64,000 bases of DNA from Torulaspora globosa (GCF_014133895.1 NC_050730.1:186001-250000); one strand, 5' to 3'; numbered from the stretch's first letter, positions 48,101-57,152 are shown. Notes: a model not told the origin generated them from the sequence alone. Made by a program: numbers and translations.

Positions 48101-49218
48101 GTTATGTAGGCATCTTGGCCTTCATGCGTGGTGTCTGCCACCTTATGTACTGGCTTCGATCCTCCGAGTTGCCCAATGTTCAATCCCCACATGAATAGCT
48201 TTCCGTCTCTGGTGGCAGCACACGAGTGTATTTTTGAACAAGCAATGCTAACTACTTCTTCACCCTCCAAGAACGGTATTCTTCTCGGTATTGGGCCAAA
48301 GTTCTTTTCTAAATCAACAGCTTTGCTGGCCGTCGAGTATCCGAGTTGGCCGTAGCCGTTCCAACCCCAACTGTACACATGGCAATCGGCCGTCAGTAAT
48401 AAAGAATGATGATTGCTTGTATCTACCATAATGATCTCTAGCTCACCGAGATCCAAAATTTCGGTGAAGCTCGCCTGCGGGATGTCTGCTGCTCCGTTCC
48501 CTAGGCGACCTCTAGAGCTATTCCCACACGTATAAACCTTGTTCTCGGTCGTGACCACAATAGAGTGGTACCTCGAGATGAGAATCCTGCTAAACCTCGA
48601 GCTTGTCAACTGCAGTCGACTAGTTTTGTTCAGCTGATCTATCGCCAGTTGGTACATATTTTGTCGGTCGTCCTTTGTCCCCGTACCCAATTGGTAATTA
48701 ACGTTCGAACCGAGCGTCAACAAATAAGATCCCCCTCGGTTTCTAATAAACGCCTGTTCTTCTTCATCCTTCGGCAGCTCCATAAACGAGAATCTGACAT
48801 CTTGCGAGACTACTCCCGGGTTTTGGCACCACTCAATTTCAGCTCGCAGATCCCTTTGGTAGCGAATGTAAAGCGGGAAACTCCTACCACGCTTGTAAAA
48901 ATGTGTCGCATAAAGCTCTAAGGGATTCAATCCTTCACGATCTAACTGATTGAAGATGTGACCGCCAAACTTGTGGGATATGAACTCCGTCTCGTCCTTC
49001 CACCGCTTATACAGCAGAAAGCTTTTCCTCAAATAACCTCTCCGCAAGGTAACATGTAACGGGGAGTACCCACTCTCCAAGTCATGCGAGTAAAGATCTA
49101 TCGAGTCCAGCTTTTCTAGATCCGGCAGAGAGCTGCGTAGGTAACTGATATCTCTCCCAAAATGGTCCCTCTTGGTCGGATCATCCTTGCGTCTTTTGTT
49201 GCTAGTAGTCTGTGGCAT
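45106..49218 (-). CDS. Ankyrin/RCC1/BTB repeat protein (IBtk-like)
   Basis: A 1370-residue protein. N-terminal ankyrin-like repeats (SGYSPLHVTLRRGYLRKS and REGLNPLELYATHFY, about residues 48-115) are followed by RCC1-type blades (LLTLGSNVNYQLGTG, VYTCGNSSRGRLGNG, VYSWGWNGYGQLGYS, LFMWGLNIGQLGG, about 165-345). Two BTB-like regions follow, near 655-770 (FDVKFLDSATRKLICKCH) and 840-930 (DTELILRDGITYCHSVVLI). The long C-terminal tail from about 1050 is Ser/Lys-rich and disordered. This architecture is that of the inhibitor-of-Bruton-kinase (IBtk) family, possible Cul3-type ubiquitin ligase adaptors. I recall no S. cerevisiae counterpart between ISW2 and CPA1, so it may have been lost there. Function in yeast is unknown. 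Confidence 0.85.
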   Translation of the reverse strand: MPQTTSNKRRKDDPTKRDHFGRDISYLRSSLPDLEKLDSIDLYSHDLESGYSPLHVTLRRGYLRKSFLLYKRWKDETEFISHKFGGHIFNQLDREGLNPLELYATHFYKRGRSFPLYIRYQRDLRAEIEWCQNPGVVSQDVRFSFMELPKDEEEQAFIRNRGGSYLLTLGSNVNYQLGTGTKDDRQNMYQLAIDQLNKTSRLQLTSSRFSRILISRYHSIVVTTENKVYTCGNSSRGRLGNGAADIPQASFTEILDLGELEIIMVDTSNHHSLLLTADCHVYSWGWNGYGQLGYSTASKAVDLEKNFGPIPRRIPFLEGEEVVSIACSKIHSCAATRDGKLFMWGLNIGQLGGSKPVHKVADTTHEGQDAYITTVPIIVNCSKLPIDQVVCTEFATFVRFQTNTLMVYTNYTTRLFKIPSPRAKTLKNVDAFDHFTPREIPSTVVEMKCSNIYGNNICFKYSCGRIGIVTVKDESVKLWTKFSNTLPVTLYWAPNFENRKCMDFSVSSKGHLIVCTVNGEVFTNKGFGSTPEKMYSGKLISGRAISVACDPSFASFGIIKDETMNVPMLCPKNRLLYDFAKCSPKNRVSGDRSDFDDFDLPVNGCMTNHQFCIETGENDGSKKLIKEGYSLASFYQKGTASLDQADENGSKFDVKFLDSATRKLICKCHISIIGMRCPKLLRRLPIGPGDFEYDSLKFSWDYDRNLYDGSWLLLVDRSDSGSDNIDYAEILKEVVHFFYTDVRPTNQRALKFLLNFLESYHLANLAYALEGALEHNPEYVAKTPVSPKNKSGRPFIEDSWSHIWESKREDSTKPDTELILRDGITYCHSVVLILRSSTLKTFLERNWHSSDEFVPVPVNLKNFEHATVENVNCILRYLYGLPYDRIYEPIRKEHYSEKVQFFLDMLCLCDALNLEQLKNYTESLAASFINGGTVVPMLINAVLSNSRLLAQNCCWFICLHIGILFSKDNLDLVEEHFDSEIWELLENTLMKIRSEQAAHGQLAWYEQDIDWIGLFSTNLNAFNERFVDPQRTFQPVIDLTSEVKPSNRRKSSTQGFEKSRKSSFIQKSKIAALEEPKAAWTTSHRMSDSSTAVDDNDEFIEVVKKSKRRTSSQTQPPTDLATQDSSPPGKVVIHSANESDSEKLPSLMASRKSPAVPVEGDSSVAKIRKSFKKGSQKQRLQQLSTAAQKPRDGERKLTWGNGSAAKASAATTGHAPARRKKSLPSLYDSDLATTLGKTKKEKAKETWSLGPSASSEVRSHGTWANVQPYVPSPSKQEAAATTRKPTLEERLAAQQFEKWFELESSKIQKQLRTDNQRSKDSLKALYKADDSLPDFITNQTPTKKTNRKLKLKFQSKHKSTETDQITLYPE

Positions 49219-49583
49219 AAGAGCTTAGCTTAGCAGTGTCACCGCTGGCTCAAGGCCCTTCCTAACAGTCACTTTCAGCCTGATATTGCCATCTTGACGA
49301 TACTGATCTTCGAATAGTCAATGTATTGCTTAGCTAGCACGTGTTACCCTACCAATTAGGATCCTCTAAGCTCGATAGCAGGTCAGAACCAGTCTGTAAA
49401 TGCGTCATTGATATCCATTTTATAGCTCTATATAACGCCTATTGATGCTAGCCTATACCGCAAGACTTGTCCTGGGATCAATGGCACTCGACCCACTGAG
49501 TTTGGAATGGTCTGTATAACAACATAAAGCATGGAAGATCTGACATTCAAAAAGAATGAATCAATAAAACGTAAACCCCATCC
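49219..49583. other. Intergenic region between CPA1 3' end and BTB/RCC1 gene
   Basis: A 365-bp spacer with the promoter of the reverse-strand BTB/RCC1 gene and the CPA1 3' end. I see no further gene or repeat. Confidence 0.45.
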
Positions 49584-50771
49584 TTAAAAAACCCTTTCGG
49601 TGGCCAGCTGGTCAACTTGGATGCTGACTGGCGCGTTGGCCAACTTGATGTTTGCCTGTTTCTTGACTTTGAAAGCTTCGATGTTCTCGAAGTACTTGTC
49701 GAACAAGATCTCAGTATCGGTAGGACCACCCTTAGCCTCCGGGTGGAACTGAGTAGAGAAGATCGGTCTGGAGACGTGAATCATGCCTTCGTTGGACTTG
49801 TCGTTTAGATTCACAAAGTATGGCTTCCAGTCGCTGGGCAGTGTGTCTTCATCGATCGCGTAACCGTGGTTCTGCGAAGTGATGTGACATTGGCCGGTGG
49901 TCAGATCCATGGCTGGGATGTTGTGAGCTCTGTTACCGTATTTCAACTTGTGGGTCTTGGCACCGACAGCCAAGGCGAGCAATTGGTGTCCCAGACAGAT
50001 GCCGAACACAGGCAGGTGCACCAGCTTCTCGTCGCTGAGCAGCTCCCTCAAATTGTTCACTGTGGTTTCGCAAAAGAGCGGGTTACCAGGGCCGTTGGAG
50101 ACGAACACACCGTCGAACTGCTTGGCGACGTCCTGGATTCTGCAGTCGTAAGGGAACACGGTCACGTTGGCGCCTCTGGCGACCAGGCATCTCACGATGT
50201 TCTCCTTAACACCACAGTCGATCAGCGCCAGGTTGCATCTTGGCTTCAACGCCTTCACGTGATATGGCTCCTTGGTGCTCACCTTCTCAACGAGATGCGT
50301 GTTCATAGGGTCCCTGTACTCGACTGCGGCCTGTCCCTCGACGGTTATGCGCCCCAGCGACGATCCCTGCTCTCTCAAGTACTGGATCACCTCACGGGTG
50401 TCGATACCCGTCACTGCAGCCACACCTTCCCGCTTGCACCAGCTGGCGAGCGACTCCACCGCGGTCCAGTGCGAGTGCTCGTACGCGTACTCGGCCACAA
50501 TGATCCCCACGGGATGCACATGCGGCGACTCGAAGTATCTCAACAGGTTGAACTCGTCGCGCGCCTCGCCCGACGGAACTCCATAGTTACCGATCAAAGG
50601 CTGTGTAAACACAAGGATCTGCCCGCTGTACGAAGGATCGCTCATCGACTCCGGATATCCGACCAGCGACGTGGTAAACACCGCTTCCCCAGCGACGCTC
50701 CTCTCTGCGCCAAAAGAGTACCCTTCGAAAGTAGGCCCATTCTTGATCGAAAAACTTGCTTTAGTTGACAT
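49584..50771 (-). CDS. CPA1: Cpa1, small (glutaminase) subunit of arginine-specific carbamoyl phosphate synthetase
   Basis: A 395-residue class I glutamine amidotransferase that supplies ammonia to Cpa2 for carbamoyl phosphate in arginine synthesis. Visible: N-terminal CPSase small-chain domain ([20 protein letters not shown]), the nucleophile Cys in [10 protein letters not shown], the His/Glu pair in [11 protein letters not shown], and SNGPGNP. The ATG at 50771 ([15 protein letters not shown]) is chosen; the frame is open upstream only to a TTG. S. cerevisiae Cpa1 is 411 residues and cytosolic. Expression is controlled by the leader peptide at 50801-50878 and, probably, by Gcn4. Confidence 0.97.
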   Translation of the reverse strand: MSTKASFSIKNGPTFEGYSFGAERSVAGEAVFTTSLVGYPESMSDPSYSGQILVFTQPLIGNYGVPSGEARDEFNLLRYFESPHVHPVGIIVAEYAYEHSHWTAVESLASWCKREGVAAVTGIDTREVIQYLREQGSSLGRITVEGQAAVEYRDPMNTHLVEKVSTKEPYHVKALKPRCNLALIDCGVKENIVRCLVARGANVTVFPYDCRIQDVAKQFDGVFVSNGPGNPLFCETTVNNLRELLSDEKLVHLPVFGICLGHQLLALAVGAKTHKLKYGNRAHNIPAMDLTTGQCHITSQNHGYAIDEDTLPSDWKPYFVNLNDKSNEGMIHVSRPIFSTQFHPEAKGGPTDTEILFDKYFENIEAFKVKKQANIKLANAPVSIQVDQLATERVF

Positions 50772-50800
50772 GGCTGATAATTGACTCGTGTAGCGCACTC

Positions 50801-50878
50801 TTAGTACTGGCTGGTCTTCCAAATGTGGTCTGATATGTAGTCTTGGCAGGTATACGACGATTCCGATAGCTTAAACAT
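50801..50878 (-). CDS. Arginine attenuator peptide uORF of CPA1 (25 codons)
   Basis: On the reverse strand an ATG at 50878 opens 25 codons ending in TAA at 50803-50801, 29 nt before the CPA1 ATG. The peptide contains [15 protein letters not shown], identical to the core of the S. cerevisiae CPA1 leader peptide, including the essential Asp at position 13; only the ends differ. In known fungi, arginine makes the nascent peptide stall the ribosome in the exit tunnel, blocking reinitiation at CPA1 and triggering nonsense-mediated decay. Same length as the S. cerevisiae leader (25 residues), so the mechanism is almost certainly kept. Confidence 0.97.
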   Translation of the reverse strand: MFKLSESSYTCQDYISDHIWKTSQY

Positions 50879-51188
50879 ACAACTGTTCAAAAGTCCCCAG
50901 AAACTGTATGTCCAAATGAAGCTTGCCGAGCAAAATTTAGCAATTGAGCAACTGTCTGGTCGATTCCCTACAACGATCGACAGAACACAACCTCCCTACA
51001 CGCCAGGTCTAATCTGCAGATACCGTATGCCTTTTATAAATGGTGGAAAAAATTGCCCGATGACTTATCTAGCTGAAAAGAAACGACGTCAACAACGTAA
51101 TAATGAAGGAAAAAAATTTGCAAGCTCATCGCTGATGTCATGGGAAGTCATTGCGGAAGGCTCGAGGCCCATTGATAGCTGTTGTTGT
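50879..51188 (-). promoter_or_regulatory. CPA1 promoter region
   Basis: A 310-bp spacer between the CPA1 leader ORF and the RAX1 stop. A TATA-like TTTATAAAAG is read on the reverse strand at about 51032-51041, some 155 nt upstream of the leader ATG. Gcn4-like half sites (TGACTT and similar) occur around 51060 but no perfect TGASTCA was seen. A forward-strand ORF across this region has no recognisable features and is not called. Confidence 0.5.
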
Positions 51189-52445
51189 TCATAGTCTGTA
51201 GCTGGGTACGCAGGCGAAGATGACAGTGAAAATGGCGGTGGAAAGAGCGACGAGTAGAGCACACCAGAGGCCTCTCCTCCAGAGTAATCTCTTGATGAAT
51301 GGATGCTGGATGGCTATGAGTCTTGAGTTGCCACCTAGGAGCTTGAAGATCTTGGGCACCTGTCTGTAGTAGGGACCGTTCTTGGCGAGGGAGTCGGTGG
51401 AATCTTGGTACATGAGCAGTTGGGTGAGGCCGCAGCAGGAGTAGAGTATGTCGACTTGGTAGAGGCCGCAGACTATGGAGTAGCAGCCGAGCGCGAAGGG
51501 CACGAGGGTGACGACGCGGATGGCCCTGCTGTAGTGGAGGAAGATGAGGGTGTAGCCGATCCAGAAGCCGAGGACGAGCCACAGAAGGCCCGCGACCACT
51601 CTGCTGAGCACTGTGTGGTTCGAGAAGGGGGAGCGGCTGCGCCGCTTGCGGAGCGCGGACGGGTGGTGTCGCCAGTTGGAGACCTGGTCGTGGATGTTGT
51701 GCAGGGCGACGGTGCTGAGGAATTTCGGGAAGCAGTCCATCTCGAGGAACTGGTAAGCGATGGTTTTCAGCTGGTCGAACACTTCGGGGTCGTGTCTTTC
51801 GTCCTGTTGCACCTGTTGCAGGATTCGCTGTTTGATGTGTTCAGGGACGTTGATCAGGTACTTGTTGCTGCCGCCGGCGCCCAGCAGATACGTGTTGCAG
51901 ATGAGCTGCGCGTTGTTGACCAGTTGCTTGCGGCTGATCCGCGGCTGGTTCATCCTTCTTGTCTCCTTCCGCAGCATCTCGTCCACCATCGCCGACAGGT
52001 GGTATTTAGACTCGTCCTGCAGCCCGGACTGTCTCTTCCACTCTCTCACTAGCTGCGAGAGCCTCGAGGAATCGCTCGTGTCGCCCTGTAGAAACTTGGC
52101 GACCCGTTTGGTGTTCTGGAAGTCCAGGTAGCCCTCGTTCAGGAGCGCATCGAGCAGTAGTGACGACGTAGCAGACTCGTTGTCGTCGTCCCGGGGCCTC
52201 TCGGCAAATAAATCGTTCGACTCGACGGAGTCCCTTACGCACTTCACATAGTCCTTGCACAGCCGAACGTGTGCCATCAAGTCAATCCAAAAGTCTAGAT
52301 AGTCAATCGCGTATGGGAACTGCGAGAGATACGTGTAAAATTCCCACGAATCAACCGGAGGATACGTCGTCTGTATCAGCACCTCATACAAAGTAGGTAA
52401 CCGTTCTTGCTGCGTTTTGTCGTAATCGGTCTCCATTTGGTCCAT
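51189..52445 (-). CDS. RAX1: Rax1, RGS-domain membrane protein for bipolar budding
   Basis: A 418-residue protein that, with Rax2, marks bud-site poles in diploid cells. The N-terminal two-thirds form an RGS-like domain split by an insertion (WEFYTYLSQFPYAIDYLDFW at the start, EVFDQLKTIAYQFLEMDCF at the end). The C-terminus has three membrane spans (VVAGLLWLVLGFWIGYTLIF, VVTLVPFALGCYSIVCGL and a terminal ALLVALSTAIFTVIFACV). Length agrees with S. cerevisiae Rax1 (435). The start at 52445 (MDQMETDYDKTQ) has a second in-frame ATG three codons later at 52436. YOR301W follows CPA1 in S. cerevisiae, supporting orthology. Confidence 0.93.
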   Translation of the reverse strand: MDQMETDYDKTQQERLPTLYEVLIQTTYPPVDSWEFYTYLSQFPYAIDYLDFWIDLMAHVRLCKDYVKCVRDSVESNDLFAERPRDDDNESATSSLLLDALLNEGYLDFQNTKRVAKFLQGDTSDSSRLSQLVREWKRQSGLQDESKYHLSAMVDEMLRKETRRMNQPRISRKQLVNNAQLICNTYLLGAGGSNKYLINVPEHIKQRILQQVQQDERHDPEVFDQLKTIAYQFLEMDCFPKFLSTVALHNIHDQVSNWRHHPSALRKRRSRSPFSNHTVLSRVVAGLLWLVLGFWIGYTLIFLHYSRAIRVVTLVPFALGCYSIVCGLYQVDILYSCCGLTQLLMYQDSTDSLAKNGPYYRQVPKIFKLLGGNSRLIAIQHPFIKRLLWRRGLWCALLVALSTAIFTVIFACVPSYRL

Positions 52446-52736
52446 TGCTTACCGCCAACCTCACCTGCAGATCTCACAGATCTGACTGATAACTGTCTAT
52501 TCTTCTGTCTACATTCTTTAGATCGGGCATCGTTTGTTTGTTTACCCAGCCCTCTATATAAGGCCTGAAAAATAACTACACTATTAACAATAGTACTAGC
52601 GGACCCTGGAGCCCTTCCAGTGGGTCTTCAAGCCGTCTGCCAGGTCGAACTACTGGCGTTTGTGCTGTGAGTTGATATCTGTATCATTCCTGAATATGGT
52701 TTGGTTCTAATCATCGCGTCATAATCTTGACAATGC

Positions 52737-54101
52737 TTAAAAGAGCATCCAAATGGATCCTCCGACAATGACCAGCAGCACGACTGCCGTTATGATCGCG
52801 GCTCCCGCGCGATCCCCCGTCGTGATATCTAGCTGGTTCTGTAGAACGTTTGCAGATGACGTATTCAGACCAGCGCTGGCGTCACCTGTGGAAGAACCTC
52901 CCGTGTCGGCTTTAAACGGAGCCGGACTTTTGTTAACCAGAAGGTTTTGGATCACTTCGAGTGCAGACATTTGTTCTCCCAGACCGTACATGCCGTCGTT
53001 TGCCTGTTTGAGCCAGTTCAGCCCGCATGTATGGCCATCTGTGCCGCCGCTGCAGGAAGCTGCCGCGGCTTGCGCACTCGTCTGCAGAAGATTGTCGATG
53101 ACGGGCTGCGTAGAGGGCACAAGCACACTGGTAAGACCAAGCATTCTGGAGAAAATGCTCTTGAAAGATCTCTGGTCGTTGTTGCAGGTGACTGTGGAAT
53201 CCTGCTGGCATGTACTCTCATACATGATGGAATTCTTGAAAAAATAAGACTCAGCACCAGACAGAATCTGCGTTACACGAGTCTCCCATTCCGTCGATCC
53301 GTTGGTTGCGTTGTACATGTAAGCCAGACCGCCCAGAACGACACCGTGGTTATAGGTCCACTCTAGCGTGACTATATTGGTGCAATTTTGGTCGATCTCC
53401 GCACCGTCGAACACGTTACCTTCGTCCTTCAACACAACGTATCCAACGTCGACAAGCCAGTCGAAAACCTTGGTAGCCACATCCAAGTACGTGGTATTGC
53501 CCGTGTACCGTCCCAATCTGGCCGCGATCTGGAACAGACACGCATTCGAAATGGTATTCTTGTAATTGTAACCACCGTTCCATGTGAAGATCTGCCATCT
53601 CAAACCACCACCGCAACTAGCCGCGTCCCATCGACTGTAAAGCTGGTTAAAGATAGCCTGTGCCATGGCCAGCCAACCAGGCGTCCCATTGCTCGGGTTC
53701 GTGAAATTACGCTCTACAGCGCCCATAAGAGTGATACCCCAAACACCTTGATCGTCATTACCTTCCACCATGGTCTGGTTCTCGGGCATATAATCGTAGT
53801 GGGGGCCGGTTTGAGCTAAAAGAGCATCATAAATGATACTTTCGTAACTGTTACTCTGACAAAAGAACCAATTATCGATCATACCACCAAACGCTTCTCC
53901 ACTCTGCCACCAATAGTACGGAGGTTGGAACATTCCCACAGTACCACCGTATCTCGTTCCTTCATAGTAATCCATCATACCTTGTTGAATCAACGCCGTC
54001 GCATTACATATCGAATCCTTCGAAGTAATATCCAGGTTCATTGCGGAAGCGGCTCCGCTGAGATACAGCACCAAACAGCATATCCAGTGATTAGCCATCA
54101 T
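52737..54101 (-). CDS. DFG5: Dfg5, GPI-anchored putative mannosidase/transglycosidase (GH76)
   Basis: A 454-residue cell-wall protein of the Dfg5/Dcw1 family, thought to attach GPI proteins to beta-glucan by transglycosylation. It has a signal peptide (NHWICCLVLYLSGAASA), a GH76 alpha/alpha barrel with WWQSGEAFGGMIDNWFF, the catalytic Asp pair region EGNDDQGVWGI, and many N-glycosylation sites. A Ser/Thr-rich stem and a hydrophobic C-terminal GPI signal (AGAAIITAVVLLVIVGG) follow. The ORF is open to another ATG at 54230, but the signal peptide directly follows the ATG at 54101, which also gives the S. cerevisiae length (458). Orthology to DFG5 rather than DCW1 is from gene order (YMR238W beside YMR237W). 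Confidence 0.93.
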   Translation of the reverse strand: MMANHWICCLVLYLSGAASAMNLDITSKDSICNATALIQQGMMDYYEGTRYGGTVGMFQPPYYWWQSGEAFGGMIDNWFFCQSNSYESIIYDALLAQTGPHYDYMPENQTMVEGNDDQGVWGITLMGAVERNFTNPSNGTPGWLAMAQAIFNQLYSRWDAASCGGGLRWQIFTWNGGYNYKNTISNACLFQIAARLGRYTGNTTYLDVATKVFDWLVDVGYVVLKDEGNVFDGAEIDQNCTNIVTLEWTYNHGVVLGGLAYMYNATNGSTEWETRVTQILSGAESYFFKNSIMYESTCQQDSTVTCNNDQRSFKSIFSRMLGLTSVLVPSTQPVIDNLLQTSAQAAAASCSGGTDGHTCGLNWLKQANDGMYGLGEQMSALEVIQNLLVNKSPAPFKADTGGSSTGDASAGLNTSSANVLQNQLDITTGDRAGAAIITAVVLLVIVGGSIWMLF

Positions 54102-54314
54102 CGTTGTATGATCAATCTCGACAAATGATATCGAGTGATAGCTGCTTTCAATAGTCTTGACTATTATGCTCGACGTTTTATTTTTGGTAGTCGAGCTTTC
54201 TCTAGTGTTTGCGCCTCGCGTCAAGCGCATTCCTCAGTACGTGATGCTGAGTCTAAGCACTAGTAGTCTTTGGCTCAGCGCTGAGATATATCATTCTATA
54301 TACAACATAGGCGA

Positions 54315-56507
54315 TTAGTTATCGTAGTAGCTGTTTGTGTACTTGGAGAAGAAGTCGAGCAAATTGTCTTGGACCAATCGGAAGACGGACTCGGAGAATC
54401 TGGACGAGATTTCATTTGAGATCTTGGTCATGCCCATGTCCTGTACTGCTTCACTTAAAGCGTCGAGTAGAATGATGGAGAACTCTATGTACCAACGGTG
54501 GTTCCAGCAGCATACCTTGACGACTAGATCGATGATGGTGCTATCAAGCTCGTTCATGCGTGCCATGACGGCGGAGGAGGTCATCTCGGAGTTTGGTGAG
54601 CTGGACTGTATTCTGACACGCTGGCGTTCCTTGACGCAGTACTCGAGAAGCCTTCGAGCGCACTCTGCGGAAAATCTTTGTGAGAGGCCCTTCTGGAAGG
54701 CCCTTGCCGCTTCCGGCAAGTGGCCGAGCCGGCGCGCACAGAGACCAAACAGCTCCCATTCGAATGTCAGTTTGTTATATTTGGAATATTGTGCTTCGAA
54801 ATACAATTGTTCTGTCTGCCATAAGGTGTATGTCTTTAGGTCTTCATAAAGTAGCATGAAGAGATTGTCAAGCCACCTTTCACATAGTCTTTTCGACCGC
54901 AGTGATCTCTTTGAAGAGACAGAGCTGTTTTGTTTGCCGTTCTCCTGTGATGGAGCTGGCAAATCGTTGGCGGGTTCATCGGTTCTGTCGACCTCTTCAG
55001 TTGAAGAAACCTGATACTCCTCTTCCATCACAAAGATTTTCGATCTGTATTTTAGCAGATTCTCCCAACCTGTGATCTGCACTATCTCGGTAAGCAAACT
55101 GTAGGTCAGTTGGAATATGGACTTCAGATTGGAGGCGGCTAGGTTTGCCAACGCCGGGTCTGCGTTCTTATGTTCTTTCTGAATGCTTTGCGGATCCAGT
55201 GAGCTGACTTCGTCATAAACGGCATCAACCGGTAAGGGGAGATGCAAAGAATTGTCTGAAATTGGTACTACCCTCTTGAGGGCATATTTTTCCTTCAAGG
55301 GTGTCATTGGACAGGCGTTCAATGTTAAAAGGGCATTCTCGATATCCTTCAGTTTAATATACGACTCAGCCAGAAGATACCACGGCCTGAACTCGCTGGG
55401 CGAGCAGTTTACAGCATTCTGGGCAATCTTTCTTGCCAGCTTATAGTCCTGTTTGACCCTGAGAAGAAAGTCTGCCTGAACGCAGAGAAGCTCTGCCTTG
55501 TAATCTGGATCAGCAGTTTGACGGTCGTTATCTTCCAACTGCAATAGCGCGGAGTTTATCAGCTCGATAGCATCGACTTCAAGATCGTTAGTGAGCAGCA
55601 CCCGAGCCAGCACAACCACGGATTCCGGATATTTCTTCATTAAATTCTCCAGGACTGGACGACACGCTTCGACGCTACGCGTTAATCTCACCACTTCGAT
55701 CAAGGTTTCCACCAAGTAGTTATTCGTGCGCGTGATAGTCGTAACGTAGCAGGGCCCGCCAAGCTCAGCGCCCCTAGGGTAGACCAAAGGAAACAACTGG
55801 ATGAACATATCTGCCACACTGTCCAGCTGACCAGAGGTTAGCGGATTTATAATCAGGGTCTCAACAACGTTTTGCACCTCTCCCTCCTCGGCATTGTCCT
55901 TCATGAGCATCATGGATCTCACCACGCCGCTGAAGAACGTTTCTGCCCATAGCAGATCCTGCTCGTAATCGCTTTCCGGCGCTATATGTAATTGCTCGCC
56001 CTGAGAGTCAAGTATGAACGTTTGCACTGTACCTGGAATATGCACGACAATGTTGACGTCGCATTTTCTGAAAGTGTTCCAACTGGAAAACGAGATACGC
56101 GCCACATGGAAGTTCCTGGTTTTACCGAACCACGCCTGCGGCTCTTCAGAAATCGTATCAGCAATCCCCTTGAGAAAGATCGCAATTGATGTAGGATCAG
56201 AAGAATCCACTCCCAAAGAGTAAAAGAAGGTACCCGTCTCGCCCTTCAACTTTTCACCAGAATGCAACCCATTCACAAATGATGACGACTCGTCGGCCCC
56301 TTTATCCTTATCTGGGGCTGCCTCTCGGCCGGAGTCGAGCGCGTGGCTATTGCTGGCCTGGTTCGTCGAAGATGGTATATATTTGACCATGCTGATCAGG
56401 TCCGGAGGGCCCAGATCCTGAAACTGAGGGATCTTAGCCCTCCGTTCCTGGAGCGCCTGTCCGACAGTCTCTTCCTTCACTTCCGGAATGGAACACTGTG
56501 AAAACAT
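54315..56507 (-). CDS. BUD7: ChAPs exomer subunit (Bud7/Bch1)
   Basis: A 730-residue Chs5-Arf1-binding protein, an adaptor of the exomer coat that carries chitin synthase Chs3 and other cargo from the trans-Golgi to the cell surface. The N-terminus SMVKYIPSSTNQASN and the central tetratricopeptide-like helices (LLCVQADFLLRVKQDYKLAR, PWYLLAESYIKLKDIENALL) are typical. S. cerevisiae has the duplicate pair BUD7 (YOR299W) and BCH1 (YMR237W); because genes of both regions flank this ORF, it represents the single ancestral gene of that pair. Upstream lies a Reb1-type site. Confidence 0.95.
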   Translation of the reverse strand: MFSQCSIPEVKEETVGQALQERRAKIPQFQDLGPPDLISMVKYIPSSTNQASNSHALDSGREAAPDKDKGADESSSFVNGLHSGEKLKGETGTFFYSLGVDSSDPTSIAIFLKGIADTISEEPQAWFGKTRNFHVARISFSSWNTFRKCDVNIVVHIPGTVQTFILDSQGEQLHIAPESDYEQDLLWAETFFSGVVRSMMLMKDNAEEGEVQNVVETLIINPLTSGQLDSVADMFIQLFPLVYPRGAELGGPCYVTTITRTNNYLVETLIEVVRLTRSVEACRPVLENLMKKYPESVVVLARVLLTNDLEVDAIELINSALLQLEDNDRQTADPDYKAELLCVQADFLLRVKQDYKLARKIAQNAVNCSPSEFRPWYLLAESYIKLKDIENALLTLNACPMTPLKEKYALKRVVPISDNSLHLPLPVDAVYDEVSSLDPQSIQKEHKNADPALANLAASNLKSIFQLTYSLLTEIVQITGWENLLKYRSKIFVMEEEYQVSSTEEVDRTDEPANDLPAPSQENGKQNSSVSSKRSLRSKRLCERWLDNLFMLLYEDLKTYTLWQTEQLYFEAQYSKYNKLTFEWELFGLCARRLGHLPEAARAFQKGLSQRFSAECARRLLEYCVKERQRVRIQSSSPNSEMTSSAVMARMNELDSTIIDLVVKVCCWNHRWYIEFSIILLDALSEAVQDMGMTKISNEISSRFSESVFRLVQDNLLDFFSKYTNSYYDN

Positions 56508-56695
56508 CGTAATCCACTCCTTTGACCCATCCGCCAGCCAATATTCACTCGTATCTACATACAGGAGCGTTCAAAGGAAGGTAAAATATCCACATTGTCC
56601 GCCTACTGTGCGCAGCGGTGCAGGCAGGGGAACGAGCGCTCGCTGAAAAAAAAAACGGACATTTATCTCATTGTACGGCAAAATCCACCCACTTG

Positions 56696-56702
56696 TTACC
56701 CG
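56696..56702 (+). promoter_or_regulatory. Candidate Reb1 site (TTACCCG) between TAF9 and BUD7
   Basis: A perfect TTACCCG core in the 198-bp spacer upstream of BUD7, ending four bases before the TAF9 stop codon. Reb1 commonly binds this sequence in yeast promoters and can also end transcription. A short poly-A run (56645-56655) lies nearby. Confidence 0.5.
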
Positions 56703-56705
56703 GTT

Positions 56706-57152
56706 TCACGCTGTCTCATCATCGTCCAAATCCCATTCTTTGGCAGTCAAACAGTACTTCTCTGGCGGCAATCGCACCCCCCACATGCCCATCACCTGCG
56801 GCAGCGCCTTCTTATTCCGCTCGCTGGCCAACTGTAATAGCAGCTCCTTTGGCGCCGTAGGTTTGAACTGGTACTGGGTTCTAGCTGCAATCGCAAGCCG
56901 GATGTCCTCGACAGTGAGCCCTTCGTCCGGCTGCTCCGCATAGTCATTGTATACCATGGCGTCTTTGAGCACACCGCGCGTATATCTGAACGCGAAATCC
57001 ATCAGTTGTAGGGGCACCTGGTCCTCGTACTGATGAATCGACTGCGACGCCAGAAGCAGATGCAGCAACCGCACGTCGCGGGGCACATCTTCCTGGGCAG
57101 TAGCCTCTTCAGCAGCACTAGCAGCGCCGGTCGTCGCACTCGAACTGGTCAT
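56706..57152 (-). CDS. TAF9: Taf9, TFIID/SAGA histone-fold subunit
   Basis: A 148-residue protein with an N-terminal Ala/Thr-rich stretch, then an H3-like histone fold (DVRLLHLLLASQSIHQYEDQ, LMDFAFRYTRGVLKDAMVYN, LTVEDIRLAIAARTQYQF) and a conserved TAF9 extension (LLLQLASERNKKALPQVM). It pairs with Taf6 in TFIID and SAGA. Length agrees with S. cerevisiae Taf9 (157). Position YMR236W next to BCH1 fits. The upstream 297-bp region is shared with MBF1, transcribed divergently. Confidence 0.95.
   Translation of the reverse strand: MTSSSATTGAASAAEEATAQEDVPRDVRLLHLLLASQSIHQYEDQVPLQLMDFAFRYTRGVLKDAMVYNDYAEQPDEGLTVEDIRLAIAARTQYQFKPTAPKELLLQLASERNKKALPQVMGMWGVRLPPEKYCLTAKEWDLDDDETA

Noticed and set aside
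49866..50768. 300-codon forward ORF antisense to CPA1
   Set aside because: It lies entirely inside the well-supported CPA1 gene and has no domain; long antisense frames arise from codon bias.
50916..51194. 92-codon forward ORF in the CPA1 promoter
   Set aside because: No motif and it spans the CPA1 promoter and the RAX1 3' end; likely chance.
51405..52052. 215-codon forward ORF antisense to RAX1
   Set aside because: Shadow of RAX1; low-complexity composition and no motif.
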